Assembly (NCBI GenBank): GCA_017311315.1
Contig: CM029612.1
Location: 52,472,200-52,536,199, forward strand
Source: Dendrocalamus latiflorus
Taxonomy: Eukaryota; Streptophyta; Magnoliopsida; Poales; Poaceae
Length of the DNA: 64,000 nt
Direction: 5' to 3'
Below, one piece after another: positions 57,517-64,000 of this stretch. Position 1 is the first letter of the stretch; every line of letters starts with the position of its first letter. Below the pieces are notes generated by a model. The model saw only the letters and a list, made by a program, of their open reading frames with translations, was not told the origin of the DNA and made no database searches. Both the position numbers and the translations under genes were made by a program.

Positions 57517-57531
57517 GATAGGAGAATCTGA
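57499..57531. repeat. Perfect 13-bp inverted repeat at the LINE break
   Basis: CTATCTTATTGAA and TTCAATAAGATAG pair around a 7-base loop. The LINE reading frame is lost exactly in this hairpin. Confidence 0.9.
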
Positions 57532-57596
57532 GCAATCATTGTTTTATCTGAACCTGCTTGAATTTTCAGCTAAATATTATCTTTATTCGTGTGCAG

Positions 57597-57735
57597 TTTT
57601 TCCCAAAGAATGAGAAATATGTCTCGCTGTTCACTGGGGGGAATAACCCAGATATTGTAGAGAAGAGGAATAAGTGGCGTAAACAGATCAAAGAGAATCT
57701 CATGGCTGCTGCAGCGAATGGAAAAGACCTAGAAG
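57597..57735 (+). pseudogene. EFG1: EFG1-like (rRNA-processing) exon
   Basis: A 139-bp stretch framed by a good acceptor (TTCGTGTGCAG) and a GT donor encodes FFPKNEKYVSLFTGG, then IVEKRNKWRKQIKENLMAAA and GKDLE. This matches the C-terminal part of plant EFG1, a nucleolar protein for 40S rRNA processing. Only one exon is visible. The LINE lies 5' of it, and the copia element sits 82 bp after it, in what would be the next intron. It may be a real gene whose other exons lie beyond the window, or an isolated fragment. Confidence 0.55.
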
Positions 57736-57817
57736 GTGCATGTTTGCATTACTAATTTTCTAGATTACCTCTGTTCTATTTGCATCCGCCATGCACTTCT
57801 AACTTTGCATTTGAAAT

Positions 57818-58759
57818 TGTTAAAAATATAGGCAATATTTTAATTCCAAATTTTATTAGGAGACAGAAATAATAAACTAATGATGCAAAACTCACAACTA
57901 ACAGCAAGCTATTCACCATACTTCAGATTTTGCACAAGAAAACAATACAGAGACAAAGTCGAACGTGCGCACGAACGACTTACTTGTTAGTCTGATGAAG
58001 AATAGGAAGCCGCGCAGGCTTGACGCAGTGCAGAACGAAGGTGTCGCAGTGCAGTGAGCGGTCGCGCAGTTGCGCTGCCCAGAAACCTTATTGCCGCCCC
58101 CGTGCAGGTCTTCACGACAGCAAAGGTCCGGAGATACCGCTCCTCTTCTTCACGGTGCACGCCGGGAAGAAGAGTCGACGAAGTTCTTGCAGCACAATAC
58201 CACAGCACAAGATCGCAGAGCAGAAAGTAGAGACAGAATGGAGGTGCAAAAATTCTCTTCTTTTCCTGGACGTCTCCAGGCCCTTTTAAGGGCGCTGCTG
58301 TTACTACTCACTAGTAACTGCTGCGTTTAAACAGAATTATGCACTGGTAACTGCCTCATCAAATCACAAATTAAGCAGTGCAAATTGACTAGTAACTGCC
58401 TCATTCAACTGTTTGAATCTCATTCAATCAGAGAGATAGTGGTGCGCGCAGAGTTTAGCAAAAATAAAGATGGACTTGGTCTGCCACGCGGCGCGCCACG
58501 TCACGACACGGTCGCGCGTCGCAAGTCACAAGTCACGCGATTTTCACGCGAAAATACGCGAGTACGCGCGCGCGCGTGCGTGCGCGTGTGTGTGACTAGA
58601 CAGAGCCATCCTCATACCATCTCTTTCCATATTCAAGGAGTGGGGAGGACTCCACCTTATAAATTGGTCTTCCTCCCCCTACCTTAGCAATATGGTACTA
58701 ACCATGCATGCTTTGGGATTCACGAAAATGGGCCTCGCTCATTGGGCCATTTTCTAACA
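57818..58759 (-). repeat. 3' LTR of the copia element
   Basis: 942 bp. On the minus strand a TTTATAAG box at 58,656-58,663 is a likely promoter. The short plus and minus frames inside recur identically in the other LTR and are not genes. Confidence 0.95.
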
Positions 58760-59314
58760 ATCCCCCACCAATTCCAAAGCAGAATTAGAAGTCAAAGATA
58801 TTGTGCTAAAGTACTGTTAATATACCAGTCTTTTAGTGTAAGTCCCGTACGGGTTGAACTTGCACCTAGAATGACAAGATTCATCTTCTCACAACTGATG
58901 AATGGACTATGCCTTGAATTCATAGCTTTTTGTGATCAGATTTCACTTGAAATCTCAACTAGTACTAGGCTGCCAATGAACCACGCCTAAACGGAGCGTT
59001 ATATGGTCATGCTCCCTTATCTGCTCATGAGCTTTCTAGAGAATGCCCCGTTCTCGTGAACTGCGACCACACAGTTAGGCTCAAGTAGGTGTATTCTTTC
59101 TAGGTATCCTGCAGGCTAATACCTTTTCCTTATTTGGACAACAGAATACATTAAGGTTTTATGCCAACCTTCCATACAGTCGAAAGTACATTGTTTATTA
59201 GGACATGGGTACAATAAATATGTACTCTCTTGTTACAACATCAATTTGTTTTTCCCATTGCCTAAGTCACGGGATCTCCGATCAAGAAGGTATGGGTTAC
59301 CATTGTGATGTAAC

Positions 59315-62300
59315 TTAAATGGGCCTCATTCCCATGTCCATAGATGCAACGGAAATCGCTTTCCGTGCTAACCCCTTTGTAAAAGGGTCTGCCAGATTTT
59401 TCTCAGTGTGAATATAGTTCACAGCAATCACTCCGGAGTTTCTTAGTTTTCTGACAGATTTAAGCCTACGCTTCACATGTCTAGAGGACTTCATATTATC
59501 CTTTGTACTTGTGACTTTGGCCAACACTGTTTGATTATCACAGTACATCAGGATTGCAGGTATTGGTTTCTCAACCAATGGCAAGTCCAATAGAAGTTCT
59601 CTCAGCCATTCAGCCTCAACTGTGGCTGTATCAAGTGCTACTAGTTCTGCTTCCATGGTTGACCTCGTCAATATGGTCTGTTTGCAAGATCTCCATGAAA
59701 CTGCAGCACCAGCTAAAGTGAATACATAACCACTTGTAGCTTTGATCTCATCCGCATCAGAGATCCAATTGGAGTCACTGTATCCTTCTAATACAGAAGG
59801 GTGTCCAGTATAATGTATTCCAAAAGATGTTGTGCCTCTCAAGTAACGCAACACTCTTTCAAGTGCCTCCCAGTGATCATCTCCTGGGTTAGAAGTAAAC
59901 CGACTTAATTTGCTCACAGCAAATGAAATGTCAGGTCTTGTGGCACCAGCTAAATACATTAGTGACCCAATAATTTGTGAATATCTTAATTGATCTTTTC
60001 CTAACCCCTGGTTCTTTCGAAGCTTAATGCTCGCATCATAGGGTGTTGGTGAAACTTTACAGTTTTCAAAACCAAACCGGCTTAATATTTTCTCAGCATA
60101 ATGGGATTGATTCAAAGTAATCCCATCCTTGCTTTTGATCAATTTAATATTCAGAATAACATCTGCCTCTCCCAAGTCTTTCATATCAAAACACCGAGAT
60201 AAGAAAGATTTGACCTCGTCAATTAAGGCAGTATTTGTTCCAAATATAAGTATGTCATCTACATACAGACATAAGATAACTCCTTGACCCCCACCATAAC
60301 GATAATACACACATTTATCAGCTTCATTCACAACAAAGCCAGCGGATGTTAAAGTTTTATCAAACTTTTCGTGCCATTGTTTTGGTGCTTGTTTTAGACC
60401 ATACAAAGATTTCAATAATCTGCATACTTTATTTTCCTGTCCAGAAATCACAAAACCATCCGGTTGATCCATATAGATTTCTTCCTCCAACTCTCCATTA
60501 AGGAAAGCTGTCTTCACGTCCATTTGATGAACATGTAGACCATAGGAAGATGCTAACGCAAGGAGCACTCTGATGGTAGTTAGTCTGGCGACAGGAGAAT
60601 AGGTATCAAAGAAATCTTCTCCCTCTTTCTGGGTGTAACCCTTGGCCACAAGTCTTGCCTTGTACTTCTCAATTGTTCCATCAGGCCTTAGTTTCTTTTT
60701 AAAGATCCACTTACATCCTACAGGTTTACACCCGATAGGACGATCCGTGATCTCCCAAGTCCCATTAGCCATGATAGAGTCCATCTCGCTACGGACTGCC
60801 TCTTTCCAATACTCAGCATCAGGAGATGCATAAGCCTCTGAAAGAGTCTTTGGCACATCATCCACGAGGTATACAATAAAGTCGTCACCAAAGGTTTTCT
60901 CAACCTTTTGTCTCTTGCTCCTGCGAGGAGCTTCTGCGACTAGATTGTTATCCTCCTCAGGGATATCACATATTGGTTCAGAAATGGTGGGAAGTTCAGA
61001 AGTTTGATTATTCTCATTTTCAATATTATCAGTTTGAACATTCTCTGTTCGTGAAGTACTGCCTGCTGTTTTCATAGGAAAGATATTCTCAAAGAATGAA
61101 GCATCTCTAGACTCCATTATTGTATTAGCAATAATCTCAGGAGTTTCTGATTTAACTACTAAAAATCTATAGGCCATGCTATTTTGTGCATATCCTAGAA
61201 AAATACAATCGACTGTTTTTGGTCCAAGTTTTCTCTTTTTCTGCAATGGTATATTGACTTTTGCCAAACACCCCCAAGTTCGCAGAAAATTAATATTAGG
61301 TTTTCTCCCCTTCCATCCCTCATACGGAGTAATCTCACTCTTTTTAGTGATTACTCTGTTTAGGACGAAAGTTGCTGTTAGAATAGCTTCCCCCCACCAT
61401 GCCTTAGGCATACCGGCACTCTCTAACATGGCATTAACCAAGTCTGTTAGTGTCCGGTTTTTCCTCTCAGCTACCCCGTTTGATTGGGGTGAATATGGTG
61501 GAGTAAATTCATGGACTATTCCATGCTCAGAACAGAATTGAGAGAATTCATGAGAGACATACTCTCCTCCACGATCAGACCTCAATCTTTTTATTTTCTT
61601 TTCTAGTTGGTTCTCAACCTCGGCCTTATAAGTTTTAAAGTAGTTTAAAGCTTCATCCTTAGTTTTCAGCAAATACACATAGCAGTAGCGTGTTGCATCA
61701 TCAATAAAAGTTAGAAAGTATCTTTTGCCTCCTTTTGTCAATAATCCATTCATTTCACACAAATCTGAATGAATAAGATCTAAAGGTGCCAAGTTCTTTT
61801 CATCCTCTAATCCCTTAAAGGGTTTTCGAGGTTGCTTTGCTTGCACACATGACTGGCACTTTGATCTTTTGACAATTTCACATCTTGGAATTAAATCTAA
61901 TCTGGACATTCTAGCAATACTATCAAAACCAATATGACAGAAACGAGAATGCCAAATATTTGCCTCACATTTATTTGAACCAGTTGCAATATTCAAATTA
62001 TAACAAGACTCTAAGATACTTAGGCGGAACAAGCCTCCGCTCTCATAGCCTTTACCAACAAATTTTCCGAACTTAGACATTACAATTTTATTTGACTCAA
62101 AAACTAGCTTATAACCATCCCTGCATAGGAGAGAACCACTAGCGAGGTTCTTCTTTATTGTAGGCGCATGTTGTACGTTCTTCAAGTGGACAATCTTCCC
62201 TGAAGTAAGCTTCAGATCCACCGTGCCAACACCAAGAACAGAAGCATGCGACCCGTTTCCCATTAGGACGGAGGAAGCCCCTGCTGCCTGATAAGAGGAA

Positions 62301-63223
62301 AACAAGGAAATATCAGAACATACGTGAACATTAGCTCCAGTATCAACCCACCAATCAGTGGATTGACAAGCTGAAAAGACAACAGGTGAATTACCATACC
62401 CTCCTGAAGTCGAGGCCTCGCCTATGGTCACGTTAACAGCCTTCTTCTTAGGCTGTTCACCATCTCTGATTTTGCGGAAACGACAGTCCTTCGCCATATG
62501 ACCGTCTTTACCGCACACAAAGCAGGTGATGTCCTTCAAATCCTTTTTCTCAGTTTTCTTCTTAAAACTAGTTGTCTTGTTCGGTTTGTTGGATTTGTAC
62601 TTCTTAGCAACAGTCTTTCTCTGTATGACATTTGCATTGTTCTGGCCAGATGTGCTAGGTGCATCTTTTGCTCTTGCTTTTTCTTCCACATCGAGGGCTG
62701 CAATGAGATCCTCAACAGAAATCTCTTCCCTCTTATGTTTCAAGCTAGTAGCAAAATCCCGCCAAGAGGCAGGGAGTTTAGCAACAATGCCCGCAGCCAC
62801 AAACTTTGGAGGCAACACACAGCCCAAGTGCGCAATTTCACCAACTAGTAGCTGGAGGTCATGAGCTTGTCCGACTATGGACTTAGCCTCATCCATGCTA
62901 AAGTCGAAAAACTGCTCACATATGTAGAGCCAGCGACCTGCCTCTGCATATTTGAGCTCTAGTGCATCCCACAACTCTGTGGCGGACTTGAAGTCCATGT
63001 ACACATCATATAGTTGATCTGCCAGAACAGTTAGAATGCAGCCAAGGGCAGTATTGTTCGCAGTCTCGAACTGCATGTACTGCTCAATCGTAAATGGATA
63101 CTGCGGGTGGATAACCCACCACAGTCCCAAAGACATGAGCCAAAACTTGACTCTAGTCTGCCATCTACGAAAGTTCTGACCAGAAAACCTCTCAGGTTTC
63201 ATCGCATCAGAAGCATTAGCCAT
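59315..63223 (-). CDS. Copia Gag-Pol polyprotein, uninterrupted
   Basis: About 1,302 aa from MANASDAMKPERFSG. The frame is open further upstream into the LTR, but this ATG starts typical copia Gag. In order: Gag with CCHC knuckle CFVCGKDGHMAKDC (residue ~240); protease VDTGA (~292); integrase HHCC (WHSRFCH...CQSC, ~425-460) and DDE residues in HSDLC (~483), RSDRGGE (~548) and AERKNR (~583); reverse transcriptase with LYVDDILIFG (~988); RNase H with YSDSNW, MEAELVAL and YCDNQT (~1,150-1,225). Every motif is intact and there is no stop or frameshift. With near-identical LTRs this copy may still be capable of moving. Tork/Tnt1-like copia clades are similar; the clade is not assigned. Confidence 0.96.
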   Translation of the reverse strand: MANASDAMKPERFSGQNFRRWQTRVKFWLMSLGLWWVIHPQYPFTIEQYMQFETANNTALGCILTVLADQLYDVYMDFKSATELWDALELKYAEAGRWLYICEQFFDFSMDEAKSIVGQAHDLQLLVGEIAHLGCVLPPKFVAAGIVAKLPASWRDFATSLKHKREEISVEDLIAALDVEEKARAKDAPSTSGQNNANVIQRKTVAKKYKSNKPNKTTSFKKKTEKKDLKDITCFVCGKDGHMAKDCRFRKIRDGEQPKKKAVNVTIGEASTSGGYGNSPVVFSACQSTDWWVDTGANVHVCSDISLFSSYQAAGASSVLMGNGSHASVLGVGTVDLKLTSGKIVHLKNVQHAPTIKKNLASGSLLCRDGYKLVFESNKIVMSKFGKFVGKGYESGGLFRLSILESCYNLNIATGSNKCEANIWHSRFCHIGFDSIARMSRLDLIPRCEIVKRSKCQSCVQAKQPRKPFKGLEDEKNLAPLDLIHSDLCEMNGLLTKGGKRYFLTFIDDATRYCYVYLLKTKDEALNYFKTYKAEVENQLEKKIKRLRSDRGGEYVSHEFSQFCSEHGIVHEFTPPYSPQSNGVAERKNRTLTDLVNAMLESAGMPKAWWGEAILTATFVLNRVITKKSEITPYEGWKGRKPNINFLRTWGCLAKVNIPLQKKRKLGPKTVDCIFLGYAQNSMAYRFLVVKSETPEIIANTIMESRDASFFENIFPMKTAGSTSRTENVQTDNIENENNQTSELPTISEPICDIPEEDNNLVAEAPRRSKRQKVEKTFGDDFIVYLVDDVPKTLSEAYASPDAEYWKEAVRSEMDSIMANGTWEITDRPIGCKPVGCKWIFKKKLRPDGTIEKYKARLVAKGYTQKEGEDFFDTYSPVARLTTIRVLLALASSYGLHVHQMDVKTAFLNGELEEEIYMDQPDGFVISGQENKVCRLLKSLYGLKQAPKQWHEKFDKTLTSAGFVVNEADKCVYYRYGGGQGVILCLYVDDILIFGTNTALIDEVKSFLSRCFDMKDLGEADVILNIKLIKSKDGITLNQSHYAEKILSRFGFENCKVSPTPYDASIKLRKNQGLGKDQLRYSQIIGSLMYLAGATRPDISFAVSKLSRFTSNPGDDHWEALERVLRYLRGTTSFGIHYTGHPSVLEGYSDSNWISDADEIKATSGYVFTLAGAAVSWRSCKQTILTRSTMEAELVALDTATVEAEWLRELLLDLPLVEKPIPAILMYCDNQTVLAKVTSTKDNMKSSRHVKRRLKSVRKLRNSGVIAVNYIHTEKNLADPFTKGLARKAISVASMDMGMRPI

Positions 63224-63262
63224 TTCTGTATTGCAACAAAATTCACAATAAGGTTTCTGGAA

Positions 63263-64000
63263 TGTTAAAAATATAGGCAATATTTTAATTCCAAATTTTA
63301 TTAGGAGACAGAAATAATAAACTAATGATGCAAAACTCACAACTAACAGCAAGCTATTCACCATACTTCAGATTTTGCACAAGAAAACAATACAGAGACA
63401 AAGTCGAACGTGCGCACGAACGACTTACTTGTTAGTCTGATGAAGAATAGGAAGCCGCGCAGGCTTGACGCAGTGCAGAACGAAGGTGTCGCAGTGCAGT
63501 GAGCGGTCGCGCAGTTGCGCTGCCCAGAAACCTTATTGCCGCCCCCGTGCAGGTCTTCACGACAGCAAAGGTCCGGAGATACCGCTCCTCTTCTTCACGG
63601 TGCACGCCGGGAAGAAGAGTCGACGAAGTTCTTGCAGCACAATACCACAGCACAAGATCGCAGAGCAGAAAGTAGAGACAGAATGGAGGTGCAAAAATTC
63701 TCTTCTTTTCCTGGACGTCTCCAGGCCCTTTTAAGGGCGCTGCTGTTACTACTCACTAGTAACTGCTGCGTTTAAACAGAATTATGCACTGGTAACTGCC
63801 TCATCAAATCACAAATTAAGCAGTGCAAATTGACTAGTAACTGCCTCATTCAACTGTTTGAATCTCATTCAATCAGAGAGATAGTGGTGCGCGCAGAGTT
63901 TAGCAAAAATAAAGATGGACTTGGTCTGCCACGCGGCGCGCCACGTCACGACACGGTCGCGCGTCGCAAGTCACAAGTCACGCGATTTTCACGCGAAAAT
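63263..64000 (-). repeat. 5' LTR of the copia element, cut by the window edge
   Basis: The first 738 bp of the 942 expected. It lies 5,445 bp from the left copy with no length difference. Confidence 0.95.

Larger units (their letters stand above)
57818..64000 (-). mobile_element. Ty1-copia retrotransposon, recent insertion (right end beyond the window)
   Basis: Left LTR 57,818-58,759 (942 bp, TGTTA...TAACA); right LTR starts 63,263 and is cut by the window edge after 738 bp. No indel and no mismatch was noticed between the two over the visible part, so the insertion is very young. The coding strand is minus. A polypurine tract, GGTGGGGGAT, lies just outside the left LTR (58,760-58,771, minus strand). 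The base next to the right LTR does not start with the usual initiator-Met primer site; it reads TTCCAGAAACC. The left 5-bp flank is GAAAT (57,813-57,817); the matching copy should follow the right LTR at about 64,205. Confidence 0.96.

Noticed and set aside
58020..58330. 89- and 86-codon frames, repeated at 63,465-63,775
   Set aside because: They lie in both LTRs of the copia element and have no domain.
63224..63364. Upstream extension of the copia polyprotein by 47 codons
   Set aside because: The extension reads into the LTR and is hydrophobic without Gag resemblance; MANASDAMKPERFSG is the typical start.
1..64000. CRISPR arrays, bacterial operons, ribosome binding sites, riboswitches
   Set aside because: Direct repeats present are minisatellites, LTRs or subterminal transposon repeats; gene structure is eukaryotic throughout.

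Overview
The window is nuclear DNA from a grass (Poaceae), most likely of the panicoid lineage. The evidence is interrupted genes with GT-AG introns, a dense and nested load of plant transposons (Helitron, CACTA, MULE, hAT and Tourist MITEs, copia, Sirevirus-like, LINE and SMART elements), and tandem indole-3-glycerol-phosphate lyase genes of the TSA/BX1/IGL family known from grass benzoxazinoid and volatile-indole metabolism. Nothing bacterial, viral or CRISPR-like is present. Exon coordinates were worked out by hand from splice sites, frame and family homology.

Left third (0-24 kb): a tandem indole-lyase cluster, all on the minus strand. A relic with exons 4, 6 and a decayed 7 lies at 0.8-3.15 kb and is split by a 1,004-bp MULE with ~349-bp terminal inverted repeats. 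Gene A (7,945-9,700, 8 exons, 325 aa) and gene B (21,004-23,260, 8 exons, 324 aa) are both open, with chloroplast-type leaders and both catalytic acids. Gene A looks mosaic: exon 4 and the adjoining intron match the relic and the TSA type, whereas exons 6-8 and the 3' flank match gene B. Between and around the genes lie duplicated flanks, a duplicated promoter segment with a CACGTG box, a TR-GAG mini-retrotransposon (5,987-7,713), several MITEs, and a CACTA element (17,357-19,828) carrying a plastid-derived trnT-UGU copy.

Middle (24-46 kb): mostly repeats. These include GC-rich minisatellites, a LINE 3' fragment, a hAT MITE, and a large Helitron with a probable 3' end at 40,835. The Helitron encodes a Rep-helicase broken by a solo LTR (35,395-37,018, 5-bp target duplication) and one frameshift. 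Its 5' part carries exon-like pieces of host genes, recognisably DCP1 and CWC22. Downstream are a MITE and a decayed Sirevirus-like remnant.

Right third (46-64 kb): one well-preserved single-copy gene, a bHLH transcription factor of the UNE12/LRL type (46,398-49,234, 7 coding exons, 286 aa). It is followed by a 278-bp SMART retrotransposon, a 674-bp Harbinger-type MITE, a LINE with a duplicated 5' region but no reverse transcriptase, a single EFG1-like exon, and a copia retrotransposon. The copia element has an unbroken polyprotein and LTRs that show no difference by eye over the 738 bp visible on the right, so it inserted very recently. Its right LTR runs off the window.
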